DNA of 64,000 nt, taken from the NCBI RefSeq assembly GCF_038725785.1, contig NZ_CP109796.1, positions 5,568,501-5,632,500 on the forward strand, given 5' to 3'. A program made the position numbers and the translations under genes. A model generated the notes under the pieces. The model did not search any database. It was not told where the DNA came from and worked only from the letters and a program-made list of their open reading frames with translations. The stretch is from Termitidicoccus mucosus (GTDB lineage: Bacteria > Verrucomicrobiota > Verrucomicrobiia > Opitutales > Opitutaceae). How positions within the stretch are numbered: position 1 is the stretch's first letter; each line of letters begins with the position of its first letter. This document shows, piece after piece, positions 7,243 to 15,607 of this stretch.

Positions 7243-9272
7243 AGCCCGAGTTCGTCAGTTTGCGGAACGGTTTTGTTGCGGTGCAAGGTGTTGCGGCGAT
7301 TCCGAGGCGTTTTTCGGCACTACATTCGCGACGATGCGCGGGCCTTTCGGCAGACGCAGGCCAAGGTGGGCGAGCAATTGGGCGGTCGCCGGTTCAGGCG
7401 TGGCGACCACGCGCAGGCGCAGTTCGGTGCGCATCGTGCCGCGCAGGACCGGTAACAACACATCGACGCTTTTCACTCCGGCCATTTGCGTGACCAGTTG
7501 CCGGGCGCAGGTGCCCAGACCCTTGGCGCACATCCATTGCTCAAGTGTCCGCCACAGGGCCAGCGCGAGGAAACACACGAGCAGATGCGCCTGCACGCGG
7601 TCCTCCTTGTGGTGAAAAATCGGCCGCAAGCCCAGGTCGCTTTTGGCGGTGCGAAACGCCGCTTCCGCCTGCGTGAGCTGGATATACCAGCGCCACAATT
7701 GGGCCGGGTCGGTTTCCTCGCAGTTGGTGCGCAGCAGATACGCGCCTTTCTGGCGGTGCGCTTTTTGGCCCGCGTCCACGGCGCTGGCGATCTCCAGGCC
7801 GATGGCGCGGCCGGCCGCATCGCGCTGGACCGTGGCCTGGACGATCGCCGCGGCGGCGGGAAACTTGCCCAACGCCCGGCCGATCCGCCGGCCCACCGCC
7901 TCCTGATCGGTTTGCGGCTGGCGTCCGAGCCAGGCCGCGATGCGGCCGAGTGCCGCGGTCAGACCCTTGCTCTGGCGCTGGAGCATCGCGCGCTCTTTTT
8001 GCGCACGCGCTCCACTGCGGCACAGGACGTATTTTTCGCCCGGTGGTCCGTCAGGGTGCACGACGAAGCGCACTTCCAGCCCGGCCTGCGCCTCCTGCCA
8101 GTCGGACTTTCCCAACAGCGCCGCTTCGTGGTGGCGCAGCCAGCTCTTCGGCGTGCCCACGAGGTAACGCGCTTTGCGTCCGCGCAAAAACGCGATGTTC
8201 GCCTCGCTGACCATGCCGCGGTCCATGACCCAGATGCGTTCGGCCATGCCGTATTTGGTTTCCATGGCCGCGACGATCTCCTCGACCGTGGTGACGTCGG
8301 CGCGGTTGCCCGCAAAAGTCTCAAAGGACAGCGGCAGTCCCTCCGGCGTGCAGACCAGGCCGATGCAGACCTGCTTGCAGTCGCCGCGGCTGTCGCGCGA
8401 GTAGCCGCGCCGGGCCTGCGCATTGCGCTCCGCCACGCCTTCGAAGTAGGTGCTCGTCACGTCGTAGAGCAGAAACTCGAACCGCACGCCGAACCACTGC
8501 CGGTAACGCGCCATCAGGTGCGCACAGCGCGCCCGCGTTGGCTGAGTTGATCGAGCGCGCGGTAGAGCCGGGCGTCGTTGACCGCCGTGGGATCGATGCC
8601 GAGCAGATCGTCGAGCGCGGTGGTCTCATACCAATGCTCCGCAACGCCGAGTTCCGAGCGTTGCGCACAGAAGCGGGCGACGGTGAGCAGCGCCGCCATG
8701 TGCGACCAGGCGACCGACTCGCGGCCGGCCGGCAGCAGTGCCGCGAGCAACTCGTCGAGTTTGAGCCGGTGCCAGAGCGCGAGCCCAAGGTAGCTTTCAC
8801 CAAAATCACGCGTGCGCTCGACGCGCAGGCCACCGACATCGGCGCGCTCCCACTGCACGGGCGGTGCCGCCGGAATCGCAGGCATCAAACCCGGCAGCCC
8901 GGCGGTTTTGGCCGCGGACGACGGCGCCTCGCCGCGGAGCAGCGCAGTCAAATCGTCCCAGCCGCCGCGCAGGCCGGCGACTTCCGCTTCGTCCAGCTTG
9001 CCGAGCGAGGCGACGACCCGCTGGCGCGGTCCCCGCGCGGTGCGCACCGTCTCGCACAGGTGCCAATAGCTGTAACCGATGCCGCGCGCCTTCTTGTTTT
9101 TCCGCCGCAGGAACATGCCGCCAGTATCGCAGGAAACCCGGCGGCCAACAAGAGGGTGTTCGGCACTACATTGACTTGGCGAACGAGTCTCCCTCGTAAC
9201 CGCAACCTCGCCCCGGAGGCCTTGCCTCTGATACCTTTTTGGGCCAATACACGAACTGACGAACTCGGGTTA
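7243..9272 (-). mobile_element. IS1634-type insertion sequence (about 2.03 kb)
   Basis: The ends carry an inverted repeat: CTAGCCCGAGTTCGTCAGTT on the left (7241-7260) and, on the opposite strand at the right, CTTAACCCGAGTTCGTCAGT (down from 9274). The transposase gene fills the interior and its stop codon lies in the left repeat. No target duplication is visible: the left flank is an ISKra4 fragment and the right flank is a truncated response-regulator gene, so the element probably took part in a deletion after insertion. The repeat resembles that of the short element at 46813-47956 (AACCCGA-TTC core), making the two relatives. Confidence 0.75.
7255..9116 (-). pseudogene. IS1634-family transposase, split by a frameshift
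   Basis: Two frames together make one transposase. The first, 8514-9116 (200 residues), starts MFLRRKNKKARGIGYSYWHL and ends at TGA. The second, 7255-8514 (419 residues), starts MARYRQWFGVRFEFLLYDVT and carries the DDE core: LLYDVTSTYFEG, RIWVMDRGMVSE and YRWYIQLTQAEAAFRTAKSD-like segments. In relatives these are one continuous protein. Reading the second frame upstream gives RCAHLMARYRQW, so a one-base indel near 8530 in a GC-run would restore the join. The TGATG stop/start overlap could allow coupled translation or programmed slippage, but IS1634 members normally use a single frame, so decay is the simpler reading. Confidence 0.8.
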
Positions 9273-9544
9273 AGGGCACGCATGGCGTGTTCGTCATAGC
9301 CTGTGACGAAAATCACCAGCGGCAGCGGATGTCCTGTCCGCACCGCGCGGAGGGCATCCAGCCCGTTCAGCCCGGGCATCTCGATATCCAGGAAAACCAG
9401 GTCCGGCCGCATAGTCTCTATCAGCTCGACTGTTTCCAATCCATTGGCGGCCTGACCGATAACTTCCAGGTCGGCTTCCTTGCTCAGCAAGCGAATCAGT
9501 CTCGAACGCGCGGAGGACTCATCGTTGGCAACGAGGACTTTCAT
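9273..9544 (-). pseudogene. LytR/AlgR-type response regulator, receiver domain only
   Basis: From ATG at 9544 the frame reads MKVLVANDESSARSRLIRLL, then PDLVFLDIEMPGLNGLDAL with the phospho-acceptor Asp in FLDIEMP, then VIFVTGYDEHAMRA. This is about 90 residues of a CheY-like receiver. It stops being homologous at the inverted repeat of the IS1634-type element at 9272, so the last receiver helix and the whole LytTR DNA-binding domain are missing. Its start overlaps the stop of the kinase relic upstream (ATGA), the normal LytS-LytR arrangement. Confidence 0.85.
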
Positions 9545-9648
9545 TTCACACCCTCCGTGAGCAACGGCAGGAAAATCATGGCTCGCGTGCCGACAGGCGG
9601 ACGCGGCTCCAGAACCAATCCAGCTTGTTCTTGATAGAGCGTTTCCAG
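9541..9648 (-). pseudogene. LytS-type histidine kinase, 3' fragment
   Basis: On the minus strand the sequence leaving the IS256 element reads LETLYQEQAGLVLEPRPPVG then TRAMIFLPLLTEGVK and TGA, the C-terminal end of a sensor kinase ATPase domain. The stop overlaps the start of the response regulator. It is the continuation of the fragment at 11070-11289; removing the IS256 element and one copy of its target duplication restores GVGLDNVRRRLETLYQEQ in frame, the G2-box/C-terminal pattern of LytS-family (His_kinase plus HATPase_c) proteins. Confidence 0.85.
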
Positions 9649-11069
9649 TTGTGTCCGTCAAGTTCAGCAAAAGGGGAGGATGGATTGGTGGATTGGTGAG
9701 TTAAAAAGTATTTTTGGGATGGGGTGGAGGGGAAGGGGCGCCAGCCCCTTCCCCCCTCTGGATTAAGTCAGGCGGCCTTTGGTTCGGGCAGGTTCTTTTT
9801 GAGCAGTTCGCGCAGGGGCTCCATGTTGAGGTAGCGGCTGGCATCGATCCATTCCTCGTGGGTCTCCACCGCAAGGGCGCGGATCAAGCGCAGGCAGCAG
9901 GGTTCGTCGGTGAAGATGCGCACGATGTGGGTGCGGCGTTTGAACTCCTGGTTGAGCCGTTCGAGCAGGTTGGTCGATTTGAGGTGCTTGTGGTGGGCCG
10001 GCGGCAGCCGGTAATAGGTGAACGTTTCCTCAATGTTGGCTTCGACCCACAGGCACAGTTTCGGATGTTTGTCCTGCCAGCGGGCGAGCCAGGCGCACAG
10101 ATCGGTGCGCGCTTCCGTGGCGTCGCGCCGGTCGTAGAGCCAGCGCAGTTCCTGCAAGCAGGCGCGGTCGGCCGAGCGCGGGAGGTGGTCGAGCGCGTTG
10201 CGCAGGAAGTGGACGTAGCAACGCTGCCACAGGGCGGCGGGGAGGACTTCAGCGACCGCTTTCCTCAGGCCCTCGTGATCGTCCGTAACGACCAGGTGCA
10301 CGCCCGCCAGGCCGCGTTGTTTCAAACCGATCAGGAAGTCGCGCCACGCACTCGTGCTCTCGCGGTTGGCCAGTTCCACCGCCAGAACCTGGCGGCGACC
10401 TTCCCGGTCGATTCCGATCGCCACCAGGACCGCGCGGCTGCGGATCACGCCGGCTTCGCGCACGCGTTCGTAGCGCGCGTCAAGGATCAGGTAGGCGTAT
10501 TCCTCGGTCAGTGGCCGGCGCATGAAGCCCTCCAGCTCGGCATCGAGTTGCACCGTCACCGACGAGACCGCGCTGGCGCTGAAGCCGTGCCCGCAGAGCT
10601 CCTCGGTCACCGCACGGACTTTGCGGGTGGACACGCCCTGCACATACATCTCGGCCAAGGCCAGCAGCAGCGCTTTTTCGCTGCGCTGATAGCGCGCGAA
10701 TACCTCGGTGCGAAACAGGCCCCCGCGGTCCTGTGGCACCCGCAGCTCCAGCGTGCCCACCCGCGTCGTCAGTTTGCGGCCGTAGTAACCACTGCGATAG
10801 CCGCGACGTTCGCCCGTGCGCTCGCCTTTGCCCGCGCCGAGCGCTTCGTCCATCTCGGCCTCGAGCACTTCCTGCACCGTGGTCTGCAACAAAGCGCGCA
10901 ACGCCTCGTCGCCCTGTAAAAGCGCCAGCAATTGCTCGCGCGTAATGGTCGTTTGTGTCATGTCCTTGGTCGGACGGATCGTGGTCTTTTCCTTCATTGG
11001 TGGTTTTTGGCTTAAGCACCAAACCTCCTACCATGATCCGTCTTTTTGCTGAACTCTCGGCACACTACC
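9649..11069 (-). mobile_element. Intact IS256-family insertion sequence with target duplication
   Basis: The 1421-bp element is flanked by a 10-bp direct repeat GCGTTTCCAG (9639-9648 and 11070-11079), one or two bases longer than the usual 8-9 bp for IS256, so an outer base may be coincidental. Its ends match imperfectly in inverted orientation: GTGTCCGTCAAGTTCAGC on the left and GTGTGCCGAGAGTTCAGC on the right, each followed by AAAA and a GGAT-ATGG block. It carries one full-length transposase gene. The element has split a LytS-type kinase gene. A dead partial copy lies at 6320-6745. Confidence 0.9.
9768..10997 (-). CDS. IS256-family (mutator-type) transposase
   Basis: A 409-residue DDE transposase. 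Diagnostic segments in order: MDEALGAGKGERTGERRGYR, GYYGRKLTTRVGTLELRVPQ, LILDARYERVRE (first Asp), GLAGVHLVVTDDHEGLRKAV (second Asp), QRCYVHFLRNAL (the C/D...H motif of the family), and the C-terminal TNLLERLNQEFKRRTHIVRI with the catalytic Glu. Length and all three acidic residues are as expected, so the element is probably active. The start at 10997 follows the right terminal repeat by about 60 bases. It belongs to the 1421-bp element that interrupts the kinase gene. Confidence 0.95.
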   Translation of the reverse strand: MKEKTTIRPTKDMTQTTITREQLLALLQGDEALRALLQTTVQEVLEAEMDEALGAGKGERTGERRGYRSGYYGRKLTTRVGTLELRVPQDRGGLFRTEVFARYQRSEKALLLALAEMYVQGVSTRKVRAVTEELCGHGFSASAVSSVTVQLDAELEGFMRRPLTEEYAYLILDARYERVREAGVIRSRAVLVAIGIDREGRRQVLAVELANRESTSAWRDFLIGLKQRGLAGVHLVVTDDHEGLRKAVAEVLPAALWQRCYVHFLRNALDHLPRSADRACLQELRWLYDRRDATEARTDLCAWLARWQDKHPKLCLWVEANIEETFTYYRLPPAHHKHLKSTNLLERLNQEFKRRTHIVRIFTDEPCCLRLIRALAVETHEEWIDASRYLNMEPLRELLKKNLPEPKAA

Positions 11070-11289
11070 GCGTTTCCAGGCGACGGCGCACATTATCGAG
11101 ACCAACGCCCGACGCGACCGGTTGCCTGCTCATACCTTCCGTCCGCGATAAACCCGGGGGCAGGCCCACCCCGTCGTCCTCGATCGAAATCCACAAGCGC
11201 CCATTATCCCGCCTGGCTGTTATCCAGAGATGCCCGGGGCCAAGTTGCGGACTGAGGCCGTGCTTTAGCGCGTTTTCGACCAGCGGTTG
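11070..11289 (-). pseudogene. LytS-type histidine kinase, internal fragment
   Basis: The minus strand reads LQPLVENALKHGLSPQLGPG, then HLWITARRDNGRLWISIEDD and GVGLPPGLSRTEGMSRQPVA, ending SGVGLDNVRRRLETR at the IS256 boundary. LQPLVENALKHG is the N-box and EDDGVGLP the G1 box of the HATPase domain in LytS/YehU-type kinases. It is cut downstream by the IS256 element and upstream, at 11290, by the IS701 element. The sensor and histidine-bearing portion is absent from the window: right of the IS701 copy the sequence is the TetR promoter region instead. Confidence 0.88.
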
Positions 11290-12676
11290 TAGTAATACTT
11301 AGTTAAGTAAAGGGTTGCCTTTTTGGGCGATTTTGGCAGGCCGAGGGGATGACTGAAAAGCAACTGTCGGGAGTGAGCAGGCGGCTCGAGCGGTTCTTGC
11401 ATGATCTGGTCGAGCCGATGGGCAGGAGCGAACGGCGGCACTGGGCGCAGGTGTATATCCAGGGCCTGCTGTTGGACGGGCAGCGCAAGTCGGTGCAACC
11501 GATAGCGGAGCGGATTGCCGGGGCGGACGAACAGGCGTTGAACCAGTTCCTCAATCAAAGTCCGTGGGAGGTGACAGAGATCCAGCGGCGTTTGGCCCGC
11601 CGACTGGCCGATGACGGGGCCGGGCCGGTGTATTGGGTGATCGACGAAACTTCGTTTCCCAAAGCCGGGAAACAGTCGGTGGGCGTAGCCCGGCAATACT
11701 GCGGGGCGCAGGGGAAGATCGCCAACTGCCAGGTGGCGGTGAGCCTGCACTGGAGTCAAAACGAGGTGAGCCACCCGGTGAGCTGGCGGCTGTTTTTGCC
11801 GCAGGAATGGACGGCCGACCCTGCCCGGCGAAGGCAGGCGCGCATTCCCCCGGAGGCGGTCCATCGCACGAAGCAGGCACTGGCGCTGGAGTTGATCGAC
11901 CAGGCGCAGGCCTGGTCGTTGCCCGGCGGCACCGTTTTGGCCGACTCCGCTTATGGGAATGACTTTGAGTTTCGTGCGGCGCTGCGGGCCCGCAAGCTGA
12001 GTTATGCGGTGGCGGTGGAACCCAGCAGTGTGGTTTGGCTGGAGGAGCCGTCCGTGCCGCTGCCACCAAGGACAGGGAAGAAAGGACGACCCTGGCGCCA
12101 TCCTCCCTTGGCGGACATGCCCGCGGTGCGCTCGTTGCTCGCGGTGGCCGGCGGGTTGCCGCCACCGACCTGGCGCACCGTAACGTGGCGCGCCGGCACC
12201 AAGGGCGCGCAGCTCGCCCGCTGCGGGGTGCGTGGCTGCGCAGTGAGCACCAAGGCGCCTCCGGCCAGAGTGCGGGAGTGGCTGTTGATCCAATGGCCGA
12301 AGGATCAAGCGCAACCTTGCGACTACTGGCTGCTCTGGCGCCCGGCGAACGATTCGGCCCCCTCGCTGCGTTCGGCGGCCCACGCCGCCCGAGGTCGGTG
12401 GAGGATCGAGCAGGACTACCGTGAGCTCAAAGACGAACTCGGGCTCGATCACTTCGAGGGCCGCGGCTGGCTCGGCTGGCACCATCATGTTACCCTCGTC
12501 TCGCTCGCCTTCTGTTTCCTGCGCAGCGAGCAAGCCCGCGCTAAAAAAAACTTCCGCGGTGAGCTTGCCGATGATGCGCCGCCTGCTCCAAGCCAGCCTG
12601 ATCAGAATGGCGGGCCGATGTCCGTGGTGCCTGGCATGCTTTAATGATTCGTCTTGAACTTAACTAAGTATTACTA
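11290..12676 (+). mobile_element. IS701-family insertion sequence
   Basis: Terminal inverted repeats are clear: TAGTAATACTTAGTTAAGT at 11290 and its reverse complement ending at 12676. The 1387-bp element holds one full transposase gene. IS701 elements usually duplicate a 4-bp target; here the four bases outside each end differ, and the flanks are unrelated (kinase fragment on the left, TetR promoter on the right), so the element marks a recombination or deletion junction rather than a simple insertion. Confidence 0.88.
11349..12644 (+). CDS. IS701-family transposase
   Basis: A 431-residue transposase. The family signature region is clear: ALNQFLNQSPWEVTEIQRRL, then VYWVIDETSFPKAGKQSVGV with the first catalytic Asp, ARQYCGAQGKIANCQVAVSL, and VLADSAYGNDFEFRAALRAR with the second Asp. 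The C-terminal RWRIEQDYRELKDELGLDHF supplies the catalytic Glu region and is followed by GRGWLGWHHHVTLVSLAFCF. Length is normal and no lesion is visible. It starts 59 bases inside the left terminal repeat. Confidence 0.95.
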   Translation: MTEKQLSGVSRRLERFLHDLVEPMGRSERRHWAQVYIQGLLLDGQRKSVQPIAERIAGADEQALNQFLNQSPWEVTEIQRRLARRLADDGAGPVYWVIDETSFPKAGKQSVGVARQYCGAQGKIANCQVAVSLHWSQNEVSHPVSWRLFLPQEWTADPARRRQARIPPEAVHRTKQALALELIDQAQAWSLPGGTVLADSAYGNDFEFRAALRARKLSYAVAVEPSSVVWLEEPSVPLPPRTGKKGRPWRHPPLADMPAVRSLLAVAGGLPPPTWRTVTWRAGTKGAQLARCGVRGCAVSTKAPPARVREWLLIQWPKDQAQPCDYWLLWRPANDSAPSLRSAAHAARGRWRIEQDYRELKDELGLDHFEGRGWLGWHHHVTLVSLAFCFLRSEQARAKKNFRGELADDAPPAPSQPDQNGGPMSVVPGML

Positions 12677-12780
12677 ACGGGCGATATTTCATCTTTGCAT
12701 CCTTTCTCGGTGGTGTTGTTTCTGTTCCTGAGCGACAGGCTCTTATTTGAGCATGTCCTCGCATAACCAGAAAATCGAGC
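12677..12780. promoter_or_regulatory. TetR promoter region with a decapitated divergent gene start
   Basis: This spacer precedes the TetR gene. On the minus strand it holds GAGAAAGG, 8 bases, then ATG AAA TAT CGC CCG TTA, a good ribosome-binding site and start that runs at once into the IS701 terminus (12676). TetR regulators commonly face the efflux gene they repress, so the missing divergent gene was probably removed with the IS701 rearrangement. GAGCATGTCCTC also occurs twice nearby (the second overlapping the TetR start) and could be an operator half-site pair. Confidence 0.4.
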
Positions 12781-13410
12781 ATGTCCTCTAATAAGGCAAA
12801 TGGAAAAAGACGGGGCGCAATTATTCCTCAGCGTAGCCATGGGAAGGCCCGGGTTGGGGCCTTGCTTGAAGCCGCCGCAGGGGTAATCGCGGAGAAGGGA
12901 TACGATGCCGCAACGATGGCTGAAATCGCGGCGCGCGCCAAATCGCCCATCGGCTCGCTTTATCGGTTCTTCCCTAATAAAGAGACCTTAGCCAATGCGC
13001 TGCTCGACCGTTACGCCGTTCTCATCAACAAAGCCTTTGATGTCATCGATGAAACGGCGGCGAGCGTGTCCATTGAGGAGCTTGCCGATCGCATCCTTAA
13101 TTTAATGGTTAATCTTCAGGGGGAAACCAAGGCCCTGTTCTCGGTCTTGGAAGCGCATGCCGAATGGACTCGGCGCCTGAAGTTTCCCGAAATCGTGCAC
13201 AATCGCCTGGTCAAAACCTTGCTGCTTTGTGCGCCTGACTTGCCGATGGGAGATGCGAAAAATATGGCCATCGTTCTGATGCACAACCTGAAAACCATGA
13301 AAGCCATTGTCTTCGGCCAAGGCATTGCTACGGGTCCCGACGCCGCGGCTGAACTCAGCCTGATGAATCGGCTGTATCTGCTCGACAAGCTGGGCCAAAA
13401 GAAAAAGTAA
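12781..13410 (+). CDS. TetR/AcrR-family transcriptional regulator
   Basis: A 209-residue repressor. The N-terminal HTH is typical: LLEAAAGVIAEKGYDAATMA, EIAARAKSPIGSLYRFFPNK, ETLANALLDRY. The GSLYRFFPNKE segment is the TetR recognition helix and following turn. The all-helical C-terminal ligand domain is family-specific and does not reveal the inducer. It stands alone; the gene it probably controlled on the left has been lost at the IS701 junction, leaving it an orphan regulator. Confidence 0.9.
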   Translation: MSSNKANGKRRGAIIPQRSHGKARVGALLEAAAGVIAEKGYDAATMAEIAARAKSPIGSLYRFFPNKETLANALLDRYAVLINKAFDVIDETAASVSIEELADRILNLMVNLQGETKALFSVLEAHAEWTRRLKFPEIVHNRLVKTLLLCAPDLPMGDAKNMAIVLMHNLKTMKAIVFGQGIATGPDAAAELSLMNRLYLLDKLGQKKK

Positions 13411-13559
13411 CTACAGGACAAAGTGAACGAAAGCAACGAGCCGAGTTGATGCTGAGCGCCTGATTATGCCAAGCAGGCGGCGGTGCGGTCTCCGCAGTGG
13501 AGCGAAAACTGTGCTGCTATCCGATATGGGCTTGGGATAATTATTGGGCCTCCGGGAAA

Positions 13560-13740
13560 GAGAGTCGTCGAGGCCACAGGGCAATGACTTCCAGCGGCAC
13601 GCCGGCTTGGCGCAGGTGCATCGCAGTCGAGTGCCGCCACGTGTGCGGGGTGATCCGGCGTCCCCGCAATGACGGGCAAGTCTGCTCCGCCTTGCGCACC
13701 GCGAGATCGAGGCGCAGCGCAATGCCTCAACGCGGGTTGC
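13560..13740 (-). pseudogene. Tyrosine recombinase, C-terminal catalytic fragment
   Basis: The minus strand, without any start codon, reads LDLAVRKAEQTCPSLRGRRI, then TPHTWRHSTAMHLRQAGVPL and EVIALWPRRL. HTWRHSTAMHLLQAGVPLEVIALWLGH is the well-known HxxR box of a large tyrosine-integrase subgroup often found with transposons. The downstream Tyr region and the whole N-terminal half are missing. A relic of a mobile element between the TetR and LysR genes; the remaining 13411-13559 shows nothing I can assign. Confidence 0.7.
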
Positions 13741-13759
13741 CAATAAAGCGCCGCCGCTT

Positions 13760-14653
13760 TTAAGATCCCTTCGCGGAATCCCGCGTGACCTGCAAAAACC
13801 GTTCGGCCGCAGGCGTGATTCGAGACGGCACCCAAGCCACGCCCACCACCAGCGGAGAGGGGGAAAGAACGATGGGGATGAGTTTGATTCGCGCCCCCGT
13901 CGTGAACTGCAGGCTTTGCGGCAGGATCGCGACGCTCGAGACTGTCTCCAGCGCCGTCACCAAGCCGACTCCGTCGTCGTGTTCCTCAACGATGGGCGGA
14001 CGGGCCTTGTCCCCTCCGAACAAGACTTCGAGGTAGGCGTGATACTCAGGATACTCTTTCCGGCTATACGCCACCAGTAATTGGTTTTTGAGCTGCTTCG
14101 CTGAAACCGAGCGGAGCTTGGCCAATGGATGACTTTTGCCGACCGCGAGTCGCATGTGATCCAGGCCAAACTCCTCGAAATGCAAACCGCGCAGCATGGC
14201 GCGGGTCGGACGAACGAGAAAGGCGAGTTGCAGTCTGCCTTCGTGCAGGCCGGTCAGCATTTCCTCCGGCGAGAGGTCATACAGCTTTACCCGGACGCCC
14301 GCGAATTGCTTCCGGAACGCGCGCAGGGCTGGCGGCAGGAACCTCACCGTAGGCATCGGAGCGTAACCCACGTTCAGCTCCTCGCGCTGTCCGGAGGCGA
14401 CGGCCCGAGCTGCTTTGACGGCCTCGTCGGCCCGCCGCAACACCGCCTGCGACTCGACGAGAAAGGTTCGCCCCGCTTCGGTCAGACGCACCGATTTCGC
14501 GCTCCGCTCCAGAAGGAGAAAGCCGATCTCGTCCTCCAGATCCCGAATCTGCCGGCTCAGCGCTGGCTGCGAGACGTGAAGCTTCAGGGCCGCGCGCGAC
14601 ACATTCTCTTCCTTCGCGACGGCCACAAAATAACGGAGATGGCGCAATTCCAT
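13760..14653 (-). CDS. LysR-family transcriptional regulator
   Basis: A 297-residue regulator. I choose the Met at 14653 (MELRHLRYFVAVAKEENVSR) because LysR proteins begin there; the longer frame adds 12 residues upstream. The wHTH is clear: AALKLHVSQPALSRQIRDLE, DEIGFLLLERSAKSVRLTEA, GRTFLVESQAVL. The periplasmic-binding-like effector domain follows, from about residue 90. It is divergent from the NADP-binding protein gene at 14739 with an 85-base spacer, the usual position for a LysR regulator and its target. The effector is unknown. Confidence 0.92.
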   Translation of the reverse strand: MELRHLRYFVAVAKEENVSRAALKLHVSQPALSRQIRDLEDEIGFLLLERSAKSVRLTEAGRTFLVESQAVLRRADEAVKAARAVASGQREELNVGYAPMPTVRFLPPALRAFRKQFAGVRVKLYDLSPEEMLTGLHEGRLQLAFLVRPTRAMLRGLHFEEFGLDHMRLAVGKSHPLAKLRSVSAKQLKNQLLVAYSRKEYPEYHAYLEVLFGGDKARPPIVEEHDDGVGLVTALETVSSVAILPQSLQFTTGARIKLIPIVLSPSPLVVGVAWVPSRITPAAERFLQVTRDSAKGS

Positions 14654-14738
14654 ACCCGCCGAGCATGCCTTCAGGTTATGCTGAGGCAAGAATCATAGTC
14701 TTTCTCAAAACCAGCTCGGATGTGGCATACTGAGGGCC

Positions 14739-15359
14739 ATGAAAAACATCGCCATCATCGGTTCGGGCAACATCGGCGCCAATCTGGCCCGCCTCTTTGC
14801 CTCCAGGCACAACGTCACCCTGGGTTCGCGCAATCCGGAGCAGACCCGCAGTAAGCTCCCGGACATCACCGTCACGGACTACGCTCAGGCCGCCAAGTCC
14901 GCCGACATCGTCATCCTCGCGGTGCCGTTTTCCGAGGTCGCCGCGATTGCCGCCAAGATCGGCAGCCTCGCCGGAAAGACCCTCATCGATGTCACCAATC
15001 CGCTCACGGCCGACTCTATGGCCCTGACCATCGGTCACACGACATCAGCGGGCGAGGCCGTGCAGGCCGCCTTCCCGCAGGCGCATGTCGTCAAAGCGTT
15101 CAACACGGTTCTCGCCCAAGTGCTCGCGAAGGCGGTTGCGGGCGCGAAGTCGCTTCCATCGGTTCTGGTCGCCGGCAATCATGCCGCGGCCAACGCCGAG
15201 GTCGTGCAACTGGCGAAGGATGCCGGCTTCAGCGCGTTCGACACCGGCGCGCTCACGAATGCGCGCTATCTCGAACCCCTCGCCGAACTGGGGATCCAAC
15301 TGGCCTATGCGAAGGGCCACGGCGGCGAAGTCGGCTTCACGTTCTCACCCGTCGGCTGA
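14739..15359 (+). CDS. NADP-binding oxidoreductase of the F420-dependent reductase-like family
   Basis: A 206-residue Rossmann protein. MKNIAIIGSGNIGANLARLF holds the GxGxxG dinucleotide motif, followed by LGSRNPEQTRSKLPD, where the Ser-Arg after the second strand favours NADPH. ADIVILAVPFSEVAAIAAKI, TLIDVTNPL and AHVVKAFNTVLAQVL are the conserved segments of the family that includes archaeal F420:NADPH oxidoreductase and many bacterial NADP-binding reductases. Whether it uses F420 cannot be told; most bacterial homologues probably do not. It is divergent from the LysR gene, its likely regulator. Confidence 0.85.
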   Translation: MKNIAIIGSGNIGANLARLFASRHNVTLGSRNPEQTRSKLPDITVTDYAQAAKSADIVILAVPFSEVAAIAAKIGSLAGKTLIDVTNPLTADSMALTIGHTTSAGEAVQAAFPQAHVVKAFNTVLAQVLAKAVAGAKSLPSVLVAGNHAAANAEVVQLAKDAGFSAFDTGALTNARYLEPLAELGIQLAYAKGHGGEVGFTFSPVG

Positions 15360-15607
15360 GTTTATCCGATGAGGAAGGCCAAAGAATGGATTCCCGACGA
15401 CGAACCAGATCTCGACTGGTTCAACCGTCGGCGGAAATCCTTGGAATCCGATCCTGACGGGGCTGACCAGAGCCGTTGTGGCAACCCTTGGAAATCCCGC
15501 TCGGCGACGACCGCGTTCTTATTCTCGGATACTGAAAGGCTGGCAAATCATCCCCCGCCGGATCTCCGATCTTGGCACGGTGGGGCGGGAAGCCATGCTC
15601 CGGTAAG
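15360..15607. other. Spacer between the NADP-binding protein and MFS genes, no gene assigned
   Basis: About 250 bases with short open frames on both strands but none resembling a family I recognise. The plus-strand frame starting at 15369 begins acidic and protein-like (MRKAKEWIPDDEPDLDWFN) then turns into Ser/Pro-rich sequence, so it may be a truncated small gene. Composition changes sharply at about 15700, inside the MFS gene. Confidence 0.4.

Noticed and set aside
7255..9116. Programmed frameshift in the IS1634-type transposase
   Set aside because: No clear slippery heptamer at the junction and relatives use one frame; decay is simpler, though other copies could change this.
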